Assembly (NCBI RefSeq): GCF_007858285.1
Contig: NZ_VFIL01000012.1
Coordinates: 62,001 to 126,000 of the forward strand
Source of the DNA: Pseudomonas brenneri
GTDB taxonomy: Bacteria > Pseudomonadota > Gammaproteobacteria > Pseudomonadales > Pseudomonadaceae
Direction of reading: 5' to 3'
Length of the DNA: 64,000 nucleotides
Made by a program: the position numbers and the translations under genes. Position 1 is the first letter of the stretch. Each line of letters starts with the position of its first letter. Shown one piece after another: positions 15,792 to 24,817 of the stretch. The notes under the pieces were generated by a model. That model did not search any database. It had not been told where the DNA came from and saw only the letters and a program-made list of their open reading frames with translations.

Positions 15792-16310
15792 TCAGAGCGC
15801 CATTGTGTAGTTCAACGAGTAGCTCTCGATACCATCGTTATGGCTGCTGATGCCCGCGTTGGAATAGTGCGTGGCACGGATCCCCACCTGATGCCCACCG
15901 GCAAAGCGCAGGCCAAAGCCCAGGCGATCTTCAAACTGGAAAGCCTGGCCAATGTTGCTGTCTTCGACACGGGTGCGTGAAAACAGCGCCACGCCAATCC
16001 CCGCTTCGATGTAGGGTTTGACAGACTCGCCGGCGAACTCGTACACAAACACCGGCGAAAAGGACAGGCTGCTGACACTGGCGCGTTTGTCACCATCCCA
16101 GAAGGTATAAGCGCCGCTCCAGTAGCCGGTCAGGCGACCGACATCGCTCTGCCACCAGCTCTTGTCCCAGTCCGATTGCAGGCCCAGACGATAGGTCATG
16201 GTCGAATCACTGGTATGCCCCACCCCAAATTCCAGGCCGGCAGCCTGGGCCGAAACCGAGTGTCCCACCACTACGGCTGCAATCGCAGCCACACAGAACA
16301 AGCGCTTCAT
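15792..16310 (-). CDS. pagL: Lipid A 3-O-deacylase PagL (acyloxyacyl hydrolase)
   Basis: This 172-aa outer-membrane eight-strand barrel removes the 3-O-acyl chain from lipid A. The signal peptide runs to AQA (residue 23). The catalytic triad is His148 and Ser150 (THYSN) and Glu162 (NDGIESY), with the same spacing as in P. aeruginosa PagL. The start at 16310 (MKRLF) is favoured over an ATG three codons upstream because AAAGGA lies at the right distance. murI precedes it on the same strand, as in P. aeruginosa. Confidence 0.92.
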   Translation of the reverse strand: MKRLFCVAAIAAVVVGHSVSAQAAGLEFGVGHTSDSTMTYRLGLQSDWDKSWWQSDVGRLTGYWSGAYTFWDGDKRASVSSLSFSPVFVYEFAGESVKPYIEAGIGVALFSRTRVEDSNIGQAFQFEDRLGFGLRFAGGHQVGIRATHYSNAGISSHNDGIESYSLNYTMAL

Positions 16311-16422
16311 AAGAAACATCCTTTACCAAACGAAGTTGTATGTTTTTTGATACGTATCAACAGCTATAGAAATCCTGGATTACGCAGAAGTTCAGCTAAA
16401 AAACCGACTATTTCACGATTTT

Positions 16423-17217
16423 TTACCGATCGAAGCTTCGCACAACGCCAGTGAATCTCCATAGTGTGGGTAGGATATTTCTGAGGTGCTGCGGATCACC
16501 GCTAGTCCAGAACTGTGCAATCCGAGGCGGGCCCTCGGCCAGCAGTTGGCGCTCGTCCAGCAGGCGCTGCAACTGACGCGCGACCGCCGCCCCAGTGTCG
16601 ATCAGGATGATCGTCGGTGGCAGCAGCGTCGCCAGCAATGGCTTGAGGAAGGGATAGTGGGTGCAGCCCAGGATGATGGTGTCGCAGCCGGCCTCGACCA
16701 ATGGTGCGACATACCCTTGCAGCATCTGGCGCAGCGCCGGGCTGTTCAGGTCGCCGGCTTCGATCAGCTCCACCAGCCCTGGGCAAGGTTGGGTAATCAC
16801 CCGCACATCGGTAGCAAAGCGATCCAGCAACGCGGCGAACTTGGCGCTTTGCAGGGTGCCCGTGGTGGCGAGCACCCCGACCACACCGCTGCGGGTCGCG
16901 GCCGCCGCGGGCTTGACCGCCGGCTCCATGCCCACCAGCGGCCAATCCGGATAATCACTGCGCAGGTCAGCGACCGCCGCCACGGTCGCCGTATTACAGG
17001 CAATCACAAAGGCCTTGGCGCCCTGCTCGCGAAAAAACTCTGCGACCACCCGCGAACGCTCACGAATGAATGCCGGGGTTTTCTCGCCGTAGGGGATATG
17101 CCCGCAATCCGCCACGTACAGCAGCGACTCATGGGGCAACAAACGATGAATTTCATCCAGCACCGACAAGCCGCCGACGCCGGAGTCGAACACACCAATC
17201 GGTGCATCCTTAACCAT
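16423..17217 (-). CDS. murI: Glutamate racemase
   Basis: The 264-aa enzyme converts L-glutamate to D-glutamate for peptidoglycan. The two catalytic cysteines are Cys74 (VIACNTATVA) and Cys185 (ILGCTHYPF), and the N-terminal GVFDSGVGGLSVL motif is intact. The ATG at 17217 overlaps the end of moeB by 8 bp and is preferred over the longer open frame. It is the last gene of the hemA-prfA-prmC-moeB-murI operon. Confidence 0.95.
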   Translation of the reverse strand: MVKDAPIGVFDSGVGGLSVLDEIHRLLPHESLLYVADCGHIPYGEKTPAFIRERSRVVAEFFREQGAKAFVIACNTATVAAVADLRSDYPDWPLVGMEPAVKPAAAATRSGVVGVLATTGTLQSAKFAALLDRFATDVRVITQPCPGLVELIEAGDLNSPALRQMLQGYVAPLVEAGCDTIILGCTHYPFLKPLLATLLPPTIILIDTGAAVARQLQRLLDERQLLAEGPPRIAQFWTSGDPQHLRNILPTLWRFTGVVRSFDR

Positions 17218-17965
17218 GCTGGCTACCGCAAACGCTGCAGCCTGGATCACGCTTGACCCGCAGCTCGCGAAAACGTGTGCCCAGGGCATCGATCAACAGC
17301 AGGCGCCCGACCAGCGGTGTGCCAAAGCCGGCCAGCAGCTTCAGGGCTTCCAGGGCTTGCAGGCTGCCAACCAGCCCTACCAGCGGGCCAACGACGCCGG
17401 CTTCGCTACAGGTCAGTTCGGTGTCGCTGCCATGCCCATATAAACAGTGGTAACACGGGCTTTCCGGGCGCCGCGGGTCGAACACCGAGAGCTGGCCTTC
17501 CAGGCGAATCGCCGCGCCGCTGACCAGTGGCTTGCCAGCCACCACGCACGCCGCATTCACTGCCTCACGGGTGGAAAAGTTATCGGAGCAATCGAGCACC
17601 AGGTCCACAGCGGCCACGGCGGCGGCTAACGAATCAGCGTCCAGCGCCGTGCGGTGGGCAATCAGTTGAATCTCCGGGTTGATCGCACTCAACCGCTTGA
17701 TAGCTGAATCGACCTTGCTCAGGCCGACGCTGTCGGTGTCGTGGATGATCTGGCGTTGCAGATTGGTCAGGTCGACGGTATCAAAGTCTGCCAGATGCAA
17801 CTCGCCGACACCGGCCGCCGCCAGGTACAGGGCCACCGGAGCACCGAGGCCACCAAGACCGACGATCAACACACGGCTGTTTTTCAGGCGCAACTGGCCC
17901 TCGATGTCGACCTGTTGCAACAGAATCTGTCGGCTATAGCGCAACAGCTCCTGATCGGTCAGCAC
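17210..17965 (-). CDS. moeB: Molybdopterin-synthase adenylyltransferase MoeB/ThiF family
   Basis: The 251-aa E1-like enzyme adenylates the C terminus of a sulfur-carrier protein (MoaD or ThiS). It has the nucleotide motif VLIVGLGGLGAPVALYLAAAGVG, NLQRQI, the DCSDNF motif around residue 128 and a C-terminal zinc CxxC pair (PGCSVCGSQ, with CYHC earlier). The start is GTG at 17965, overlapping prmC by 7 bp. MoeB and ThiF functions cannot be separated by sequence alone. The operon position is as in P. aeruginosa moeB. Confidence 0.9.
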   Translation of the reverse strand: MLTDQELLRYSRQILLQQVDIEGQLRLKNSRVLIVGLGGLGAPVALYLAAAGVGELHLADFDTVDLTNLQRQIIHDTDSVGLSKVDSAIKRLSAINPEIQLIAHRTALDADSLAAAVAAVDLVLDCSDNFSTREAVNAACVVAGKPLVSGAAIRLEGQLSVFDPRRPESPCYHCLYGHGSDTELTCSEAGVVGPLVGLVGSLQALEALKLLAGFGTPLVGRLLLIDALGTRFRELRVKRDPGCSVCGSQHG

Positions 17966-18789
17966 GGCCGGCGTCCCAGGCTGATGCGCTCATGGCCACC
18001 GAGGTCGATACGGCTGTGGACTTCGTCAAAACCTTGCGCCAGCAGCAGGTCGCGCACGGCGGGAGCCTGGTCGTAACCGTGTTCGAGCAACAACCAGCCG
18101 CCGGCCTCTAGGTGCGCGGGCGCCTGGGCGATGATCAAGCGCAGGTCGTCCAACCCATCCTGGCCTGCAACCAGCGCACTGGCCGGTTCGAAGCGCACAT
18201 CGCCGGCCACCAGGTGTGGATCGTTGTCGGCTATATAAGGTGGGTTGCTGATGATCAGGTGGTAGGTGTGATCTTTCAGGGCACTGAACCAGTGACTGTT
18301 GAGCACCGTGACGTTGTCCAGGTGCAGGCGCTGGCGATTGCGTTCGGCCAGCGCCACGGCCTCCAGCACGCGATCAACAGCGGTCACGCTCCAGGCCGGG
18401 CGCTCACTGGCCAAGGCCAGGGCAATAGCGCCGCTACCGGTGCCCAGGTCGAGGACAGTCGCCGGGGTGGCGGGCAACAGTTCCAGGGCCGCTTCCACCA
18501 GCAACTCAGTGTCCGGGCGCGGGATCAGCGTGTGCGGCGCGACTTCCAGGTCAAGTTTCCAGAAGCCTTGCTGGCCGAGGATATAGGCCACCGGCTCGCC
18601 GCTGCGGCGCCGTTGCAGGTAGTCGGCAAACACCAGGGCGTCCTCGCTGCTGACGATTTTTTCTGGCCAGGTGTGCAAGTAGCTGCGGGACTTGCCCAGG
18701 GCAGCCGCCAGCAGCAACTCCACATCCAGGCGCGCGGTCGGCGAGTCGGGCAGGTCGGCGGCGCGCAACAAGCTGGCAATAATGGTCAT
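17959..18789 (-). CDS. prmC: Release factor glutamine N5-methyltransferase
   Basis: The 276-aa SAM-dependent methyltransferase modifies the Gln of the GGQ motif in RF1 and RF2. It has the N-terminal helical domain (residues 1-85), the SAM motif VLDLGTGSGAIALALA and the signature IISNPPYI, which binds the glutamine. It starts directly after the prfA stop codon, so enzyme and substrate are co-expressed. Confidence 0.95.
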   Translation of the reverse strand: MTIIASLLRAADLPDSPTARLDVELLLAAALGKSRSYLHTWPEKIVSSEDALVFADYLQRRRSGEPVAYILGQQGFWKLDLEVAPHTLIPRPDTELLVEAALELLPATPATVLDLGTGSGAIALALASERPAWSVTAVDRVLEAVALAERNRQRLHLDNVTVLNSHWFSALKDHTYHLIISNPPYIADNDPHLVAGDVRFEPASALVAGQDGLDDLRLIIAQAPAHLEAGGWLLLEHGYDQAPAVRDLLLAQGFDEVHSRIDLGGHERISLGRRPC

Positions 18790-19872
18790 TTATTCACCTA
18801 TCGCCGCCAGTTGGTCGGCCTGGTATTCGGCCAGCAACGGCTCGATCACGGCGTCCACGCCACCGGCAAGGATTTCGTCCAGGGAGTACAGGGTCAAGTT
18901 GACCCGGTGGTCGGTGACCCGGCCCTGGGCATAGTTGTAGGTGCGGATACGTTCGGAGCGGTCGCCCGACCCCACCAGCAACTTGCGCTCGCTGGCAATC
19001 GCGTTGGCGGCGGCGCTGGTCTGCTGGTCGTTGAGCTTGGCCGACAGCCAGGACATGGCTCGCGCGCGGTTCTTGTGCTGGGAACGTTCTTCCTGGCACT
19101 CCACCACAATGCCGGACGGCAAGTGAGTGATGCGGATCGCCGAATCGGTCTTGTTGACGTGCTGGCCACCCGCGCCCGACGAACGATAAGTGTCGACGCG
19201 CAAGTCTGCCGGGTTGATTTCGATGGTTTCCTGCTCGTCCGGCTCGGGCAATACCGCCACGGTGCAGGCCGAGGTGTGGATGCGGCCCTGGGATTCGGTG
19301 GCTGGGACGCGCTGTACGCGGTGGGCGCCGGATTCGAATTTCAACTTGCCGTAGACGTTCTCGCCTTCGACCCGGGCAATGATTTCCTTATAGCCGCCGT
19401 GCTCGCCTTCGTTCTCGGAGAGGATTTCCACGCGCCAGCCGCGACGCTCGGCATACCGCGAGTACATGCGGAACAGGTCGCCGGAGAAGATCGCCGCCTC
19501 GTCGCCACCGGTACCGGCGCGGATTTCGAGGAACACGTTGCGCCCATCGTTAGGGTCTTTGGGCAGCAGCATGCGTTGCAGGTCGCCTTCCAGCTCGACG
19601 AGCTTTTCCTTGGCCTCACGGACTTCTTCCACGGCCATTTCACGCATGTCCGGGTCGCTGTCCTTGAGCAGTGCCTGGGCACCTTCGAGGTCGGCCTGCA
19701 CTTTGAGCAGTTGCGAATAGGTGGTCACGATCGGTTCAACTTCGGCGTATTCCTTGGAATAGGCACGGAACTTGGTTTGATCGGAAATGACCTCGCCGTC
19801 GCCGAGCAAGGCGGTCAGTTCTTCGAAACGGTCCTGGAGCACGTCCAGTTTATTGAGCAGTGACGCTTTCAT
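18790..19872 (-). CDS. prfA: Peptide chain release factor 1
   Basis: The 360-aa factor ends translation at UAA and UAG. It carries the tripeptide anticodon Pro190-Ala-Thr192 (VPATESQ) and the catalytic Gly235-Gly-Gln237 (SSGAGGQHVNKT). The length is standard. The ATG overlaps the hemA stop (ATGA). Confidence 0.97.
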   Translation of the reverse strand: MKASLLNKLDVLQDRFEELTALLGDGEVISDQTKFRAYSKEYAEVEPIVTTYSQLLKVQADLEGAQALLKDSDPDMREMAVEEVREAKEKLVELEGDLQRMLLPKDPNDGRNVFLEIRAGTGGDEAAIFSGDLFRMYSRYAERRGWRVEILSENEGEHGGYKEIIARVEGENVYGKLKFESGAHRVQRVPATESQGRIHTSACTVAVLPEPDEQETIEINPADLRVDTYRSSGAGGQHVNKTDSAIRITHLPSGIVVECQEERSQHKNRARAMSWLSAKLNDQQTSAAANAIASERKLLVGSGDRSERIRTYNYAQGRVTDHRVNLTLYSLDEILAGGVDAVIEPLLAEYQADQLAAIGE

Positions 19873-21158
19873 TGCGGTTTTTTATCCGAAGAGCTGTCTG
19901 GCGCGCCCTCACCGAGGGCAAAGAGTTCCTGGGCCATGGCCAGCGCATCGAGGCGGCCTTCGGCAGTCAGTTTTTTAAGCTGTACGCTGGGAGCATGCAA
20001 CAGCTTGTTGGTCAGGCCACGGGCCAATTGCATCAAAACATCTTCAGCACTGGCGCCATTGGCCAGCAGCCGCTGGGCCTTGATCAATTCCTCGTCGCGC
20101 AAACGCTCGCCCTGTTGGCGATAGGCCTTGAGCACATCCACGGCGGCCAGTTCGCGCAGGCGCACCATGAATTCATCGGCACCGACCGCGACCATTTCCT
20201 CGGCAGCCTGGGCAGCGCCCTGGCGGCTCTTGAGGTTTTCGGCGACCACTTCGTGCAGATCGTCGACGCTATATAGATAAACGTCGTCCAATTCACCGAC
20301 TTCGGGCTCGATGTCCCGGGGGACGGCGATATCCACCATGAAAATCGGTTTGTGCTTGCGCAGCTTCAAGGCACTTTCCACCGCGCCCTTGCCGAGGATC
20401 GGCAACTGGCTGGCAGTGGAGCTGATCACGATATCGCTGCGCACCAGTTCGGCCGGGATATCGGCCAGTAATACTGCATGGGCGCCGAATTCTTCGGCCA
20501 GGATGCTGGCGCGCTCCAGGGTTCGGTTGGCCACCACGATACGCTTGACGCCCAGGTCATGCAGGTGCCGGGCGACCAGGGTGATGGTCTCACCCGCGCC
20601 GATCAGCAGGGCCTGGCTGCGCTGCAGGTCGCTGAAGATCTGCTTGGCCAGGCTGACGGCGGCAAATGCCACGGAGACCGGGTTTTCACCAATCGCCGTA
20701 TCGGTGCGTACCTGCTTGGCCGAATTGAAGGTGGCCTGGAACAAACGCCCCAGCAGCGGCCCCACGGTCCCGGCTTCGCGGGCCACGGCGTAGGCCGACT
20801 TCATCTGGCCGAGGATCTGCGGTTCACCCAACACCAGCGAATCAAGCCCCGACGCAACGCGCATCATGTGACGAACTGCCGCATCATCTTCGTGCACATA
20901 AGCACTGGAGCGCAGGTCATCCAGGCTCAAATGATGATAGTCAGCCAGCCAGCGCAGCACGACATCCGCACAAAGATGTTCCTGCTCTATATAGAGCTCA
21001 CTGCGATTGCAGGTGGAAAGGATCGCAGCTTCGCGGCTGTCGGTGAGCCGGCACAGCTGCTGCAAAGCCTCAACCAACTGCTCCGGGGTAAACGCCACGC
21101 GCTCGCGGACGTCTACAGAAGCAGTCTTGTGGTTGATACCCAGAGCAAGGAAGGCCAT
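19869..21158 (-). CDS. hemA: Glutamyl-tRNA reductase
   Basis: The 429-aa enzyme reduces glutamyl-tRNA to glutamate-1-semialdehyde with NADPH, the first step of tetrapyrrole synthesis in the C5 pathway. It has the catalytic Cys50 (ILSTCNRSELY), the NADPH motif LLIGAGETITLVARHL and the C-terminal dimerisation helix. It is the first gene of the five-gene operon and is divergent from the TPR lipoprotein gene. Confidence 0.96.
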   Translation of the reverse strand: MAFLALGINHKTASVDVRERVAFTPEQLVEALQQLCRLTDSREAAILSTCNRSELYIEQEHLCADVVLRWLADYHHLSLDDLRSSAYVHEDDAAVRHMMRVASGLDSLVLGEPQILGQMKSAYAVAREAGTVGPLLGRLFQATFNSAKQVRTDTAIGENPVSVAFAAVSLAKQIFSDLQRSQALLIGAGETITLVARHLHDLGVKRIVVANRTLERASILAEEFGAHAVLLADIPAELVRSDIVISSTASQLPILGKGAVESALKLRKHKPIFMVDIAVPRDIEPEVGELDDVYLYSVDDLHEVVAENLKSRQGAAQAAEEMVAVGADEFMVRLRELAAVDVLKAYRQQGERLRDEELIKAQRLLANGASAEDVLMQLARGLTNKLLHAPSVQLKKLTAEGRLDALAMAQELFALGEGAPDSSSDKKPQ

Positions 21159-21463
21159 TCAATATCGCTGATGATGTCGAGAAGCCGACAATTGTCCTAC
21201 TTCGACTGACTCAGAACAACCACCGTCGTCTATTGTCCTAATGCCTTATGCCTATAAAGGCCCGTTGTAGGAGCGAGCTTGCTCGCGAAAATCGTCAACG
21301 ATAACGCTGCCACCCCGGGCAAACGCGGCGCCTTTGCGTTTTTCGCGAGCAAGCTCGCTCCTACAGGGGGAGCATTTAAGGCAATCGGAGTGCCCCGGTT
21401 ATGTTTGGCCGAGGGCTTGTGTCATGATGATCCGACCGCAGGTTAGTGTCGTCCTCTTCCTAT
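21159..21463. other. Divergent intergenic region of hemA and the TPR lipoprotein gene
   Basis: This 305-bp stretch contains a REPIN (21267-21364). The remainder must hold the two divergent promoters, but I could not place either with confidence. No coding sequence is visible. Confidence 0.6.
21267..21364. repeat. REPIN (GTAGGAGCGAGCTTG type)
   Basis: Inverted 23-bp arms at 21267-21289 and 21342-21364 have the core GTAGGAGCGAGCTTGCTCGC. The 52-bp spacing equals that of the copy at 15225, and the inner sequence is different. Confidence 0.9.
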
Positions 21464-23188
21464 ATGAATAGATCTTCCGCGTTGCTCCTTGCCCTTGCCT
21501 TCCTCGGCGGCTGCCAGTCCATGGCCCCCGTATCGTCGCAGAGTCCTGCGCCGGTGGAAGACAGCACCCCCGCCCCTGAAAAACCCAAGGTTTATTCCTC
21601 GTTCAGTGAAGAAACGATCTTCAGCCTGCTGAGCGCGGAGCTCGCCGGCCAGCGCAATCGTTTCGACATTGCCCTGGATAACTACGTAACCCAGGCCATC
21701 AACACCCAGGATCCGGGGATTTCCGAGCGCGCATTTCGCATCGCCGAATACCTTGGCGCCGATCAAGCTGCGCTGGATACGGCGATGATCTGGGCGAAGA
21801 ACGCGCCGGATGACCTGGAAGCCCAGCGCGCCGCAGCCATCCAGTTGGCACGCGCCGGGCGCTACGACGACTCCATGGTCTATATGGAGAAAGTCTTGCA
21901 GGGCAAGGGCGATACCCATTTCGACTTCCTCGCCCTGTCGGCCGCCGATACCGACCAGGACACCCGCGACGGCCTGATGAAGAGTTTCGACCGCCTGCTG
22001 CAAAAGCACCCGAGCAATAGCCAACTGGTGTTTGGCAAGGCATTGCTGCTGCAACAGGATGACGAACCACAGGCCGCCCTGAAACTATTGGAGCAAAACC
22101 CGCCGGAAGAAGGTGAGATCGCCCCGCTGCTGCTGCGTGCGCGACTGCTGCAAAGTCTCAACCGCGGCAAGGAAGCCTTGCCGCTGCTGCAAAAAAGCAT
22201 CAAGAAGTATCCGGACGATAAGCGTCTGCGCCTGACCTACGCGCGCATGCTGGTGGAACAGGACCGCATGGAAGACGCCAAGGTGGAGTTTGCCAGCCTG
22301 GTCCAGCAATACCCGGATGACGACGAACTGCGCTACTCCCTGGCGCTAGTGTGCCTGGAAGCCAAGGCCTGGGAAGAGGCCAAGGGTTATCTGGAAGACC
22401 TGATCGCCCGCGAAAGCCATGTCGATTCGGCCCACCTGAACCTGGGACGCATCGCCGAAGAACGCAACGACCCGCAAGGCGCGCTGATCGAATACGCCCA
22501 GGTCGGCCCCGGCAACGACTATCTGCCAGCCCAACTGCGCCAGGCCGATATCCTGATGAACAACGGCCGCACCGACGAAGCCGAAAAACGACTGGCCGCT
22601 GCCCGCGATGCCGAGCCGGACTACGCCATCCAGCTGTATCTGATTCAGGCCGAAACCTTGTCGGCCAACAATCAGGGGGAGCGCGCCTGGAAAATCCTCG
22701 CCCAGGCCCTGCTGCAATACCCCGACGACCTGAACCTGCTGTACACCCGCGCCATGCAGGCCGAAAAACGCAATGACCTGGCCCAGATGGAAAAGGACCT
22801 GCGCCTGATCATCAAGCGCGATCCGGACAATGCCATGGCACTGAACGCCCTGGGCTACACCTTGTCAGACCGTACGACGCGTTATGCCGAGGCCAAGACC
22901 CTGATCGAACAGGCCCACCAGCTCAACCCGGAAGACCCGGCAGTACTCGACAGCCTGGGCTGGGTGAATTACCGCCTGGGCAACCTCGATGAAGCCGAAC
23001 GCCTGTTGCGCCTGGCCCTGGAGCGGTTTCCCGACCAGGAAGTCGCCGCTCACCTGGGCGAAGTGCTATGGGCCCAGGGCAAACAACGCGAAGCCCGACA
23101 AATCTGGGGCAAGTTCCTCAAGGAACAACCCGACAGCCCTATCCTGCGCAGCACCATCAAGCGCCTGACCGGATCCGAGACTCTTTAA
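21464..23188 (+). CDS. TPR-repeat lipoprotein
   Basis: The 574-aa protein starts with a lipoprotein signal (LLLALAFLGGC, lipidated Cys at about residue 17) and then carries many tetratricopeptide repeats from about residue 190 to the end (for example AEKRNDLAQMEKDLRLIIKR and RLGNLDEAERLLRLALERFP). TPR arrays bind proteins. The gene lies upstream of lolB, as PA4667 does in P. aeruginosa, and probably works at the outer membrane. A GTG at 21446 is an alternative start. The ATG at 21464 leaves a proper signal peptide. Confidence 0.9.
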   Translation: MNRSSALLLALAFLGGCQSMAPVSSQSPAPVEDSTPAPEKPKVYSSFSEETIFSLLSAELAGQRNRFDIALDNYVTQAINTQDPGISERAFRIAEYLGADQAALDTAMIWAKNAPDDLEAQRAAAIQLARAGRYDDSMVYMEKVLQGKGDTHFDFLALSAADTDQDTRDGLMKSFDRLLQKHPSNSQLVFGKALLLQQDDEPQAALKLLEQNPPEEGEIAPLLLRARLLQSLNRGKEALPLLQKSIKKYPDDKRLRLTYARMLVEQDRMEDAKVEFASLVQQYPDDDELRYSLALVCLEAKAWEEAKGYLEDLIARESHVDSAHLNLGRIAEERNDPQGALIEYAQVGPGNDYLPAQLRQADILMNNGRTDEAEKRLAAARDAEPDYAIQLYLIQAETLSANNQGERAWKILAQALLQYPDDLNLLYTRAMQAEKRNDLAQMEKDLRLIIKRDPDNAMALNALGYTLSDRTTRYAEAKTLIEQAHQLNPEDPAVLDSLGWVNYRLGNLDEAERLLRLALERFPDQEVAAHLGEVLWAQGKQREARQIWGKFLKEQPDSPILRSTIKRLTGSETL

Positions 23189-23192
23189 TTCT

Positions 23193-23810
23193 ATGTTTTT
23201 GCGCCACGCCATCGTTTTTAGTCTTATCGCCTTGCTCGCCGGTTGTGCGGGCTTCGGCGCCCGTGAGTCCGTCGAAGGCCAGGGCAACCCGGCGCAGTGG
23301 CGCCAACACAAGGATCAGCTCAGCAGCATTGATGGCTGGCAGATCGAAGGCAAGATCGGGGTGCGTGCACCGAAGGATTCGGGCAGCGGCACCTTGTTCT
23401 GGCTGCAACGCCAGGACTATTACGATATCCGCCTCTCTGGCCCCCTGGGCCGTGGCGCTGCACGCCTGACCGGGCGCCCGGGGCAAGTGAGCCTCGAAGT
23501 GGCCAACCAGGGCCGCTATGAAGCGCCATCACCGGAAGCCTTGCTCGAAGAGCAGGTCGGCTGGAAGCTGCCGGTCTCGCATCTGGTCTGGTGGGTTCGC
23601 GGCCTGCCCGCGCCTGACAGCAAGAGCCGCCTGAGCCTCAATGGCGACAGCCGCCTGGCCACTCTGGAACAGGATGGCTGGCAGGTCGAATACCTGAGCT
23701 ACGTGGAACAAAGCGGCTACTGGCTACCCGAGCGCATCAAACTGCACGGCAGCAACCTTGACGTCACGCTGGTGATCAAGGACTGGCAACCACGCAAGCT
23801 GGGGCAGTGA
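23193..23810 (+). CDS. lolB: Outer-membrane lipoprotein receptor LolB
   Basis: The 205-aa lipoprotein (lipobox LLAGC) accepts lipoproteins from LolA and inserts them into the outer membrane. Features are GWQIEGKIGVRAPKDSGSGTLFW, the hydrophobic-cavity strand pattern and VSHLVWWVRGLPAP. It lies 4 bp after the TPR gene and 1 bp before ispE, the conserved lolB-ispE-tRNA-prs order. Confidence 0.94.
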   Translation: MFLRHAIVFSLIALLAGCAGFGARESVEGQGNPAQWRQHKDQLSSIDGWQIEGKIGVRAPKDSGSGTLFWLQRQDYYDIRLSGPLGRGAARLTGRPGQVSLEVANQGRYEAPSPEALLEEQVGWKLPVSHLVWWVRGLPAPDSKSRLSLNGDSRLATLEQDGWQVEYLSYVEQSGYWLPERIKLHGSNLDVTLVIKDWQPRKLGQ

Positions 23811-23811
23811 C

Positions 23812-24660
23812 ATGAGCGAACGCCTGACCCTGCCCTCCCCGGCCAAACTCAATTTGATGCTGCATATCCTCGGTCGCCGTGAAGACGGCTATCACGAGTT
23901 GCAGACGCTGTTTCAATTCCTCGACTACGGCGATGAACTGACCTTCGCCGTGCGCGACGATGGCGTGATTCGCCTGCACACCGAATTCGAAGGTGTGCCT
24001 CACGACAGCAATCTGATCGTGAAGGCAGCCAAAAAACTTCAGGAACAATCCGCGTGCCCCCTCGGCATTGATATCTGGATCGATAAAATCCTGCCCATGG
24101 GCGGCGGCATCGGCGGCGGCAGCTCGAATGCCGCGACCACCCTGCTCGGTCTCAATCACTTGTGGCAACTGGGCTGGGATGAAGATCGCCTGGCCGCGCT
24201 GGGCCTGACGCTGGGCGCCGACGTCCCGGTTTTTGTGCGTGGACACGCCGCATTTGCTGAGGGTGTCGGGGAAAAACTCACCCCTGTAGACCCCGAAGAG
24301 CCGTGGTATGTCGTGCTTGTTCCGCAAGTATCTGTAAGTACAGCAGAAATTTTTTCAGATCCGTTGTTGACACGTAACTCTTCTCCCATTAAAGTGCGCC
24401 CCGTTCCCAAGGGAAACAGTCGAAATGACTGCTTACCGGTGGTAGCAAGGCGTTATCCAGATGTACGTAACGCATTGAATTTGTTAGGTAAATTTACCGA
24501 AGCAAAACTCACCGGAACTGGAAGTTGTGTGTTTGGGGGCTTCCCAAACAAAGCTGAAGCTGATAAAGTCTCGGCCCTTCTTACAGAGACCCTTACAGGG
24601 TTTGTAGCAAAGGGAAGCAACGTTTCGATGTTGCATCGCAAGCTGCAAAGTCTGCTCTAA
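23812..24660 (+). CDS. ispE: 4-diphosphocytidyl-2-C-methyl-D-erythritol kinase
   Basis: The 282-aa GHMP kinase phosphorylates CDP-methylerythritol in the MEP isoprenoid pathway. It has SPAKLNLMLHILGRREDGYHELQ, the ATP-binding PMGGGIGGGSSNAATTL motif (residues about 94-110) and the C-terminal LTGTGSCVFGGF. The last third (from about 24300) has visibly lower GC and less typical codons than the first two thirds, yet the motifs are complete and the length is normal. Confidence 0.95.
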   Translation: MSERLTLPSPAKLNLMLHILGRREDGYHELQTLFQFLDYGDELTFAVRDDGVIRLHTEFEGVPHDSNLIVKAAKKLQEQSACPLGIDIWIDKILPMGGGIGGGSSNAATTLLGLNHLWQLGWDEDRLAALGLTLGADVPVFVRGHAAFAEGVGEKLTPVDPEEPWYVVLVPQVSVSTAEIFSDPLLTRNSSPIKVRPVPKGNSRNDCLPVVARRYPDVRNALNLLGKFTEAKLTGTGSCVFGGFPNKAEADKVSALLTETLTGFVAKGSNVSMLHRKLQSLL

Positions 24661-24697
24661 AAGGAATCGAGTACTGGGTACTCGTTGCAACAGATAC

Positions 24698-24772
24698 AGG
24701 GGCGTCGCCAAGCGGTAAGGCAGCAGGTTTTGATCCTGCCATGCGTTGGTTCGAATCCAGCCGCCCCTGCCA
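24698..24772 (+). tRNA. tRNA-Gln (anticodon TTG)
   Basis: This 75-nt cloverleaf has a 7-bp acceptor stem AGGGGCG/CGCCCCT, discriminator G and encoded CCA at 24770-24772. The anticodon stem is GCAGG/CCTGC with loop TTTTGAT, anticodon TTG at 24730-24732. The T arm contains GGTTCGAATCC. It sits between ispE and prs, the conserved Pseudomonas position. Confidence 0.97.
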
Positions 24773-24817
24773 TTTTCTATACTCATCCAGGTTACCCTCA
24801 GCCTCTAGGTACTGCGC

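Noticed and set aside
18112..19863. A 583-codon plus-strand frame
   Set aside because: It lies opposite prmC and prfA, both certain by motif. It is an antisense artefact of GC-rich codons.
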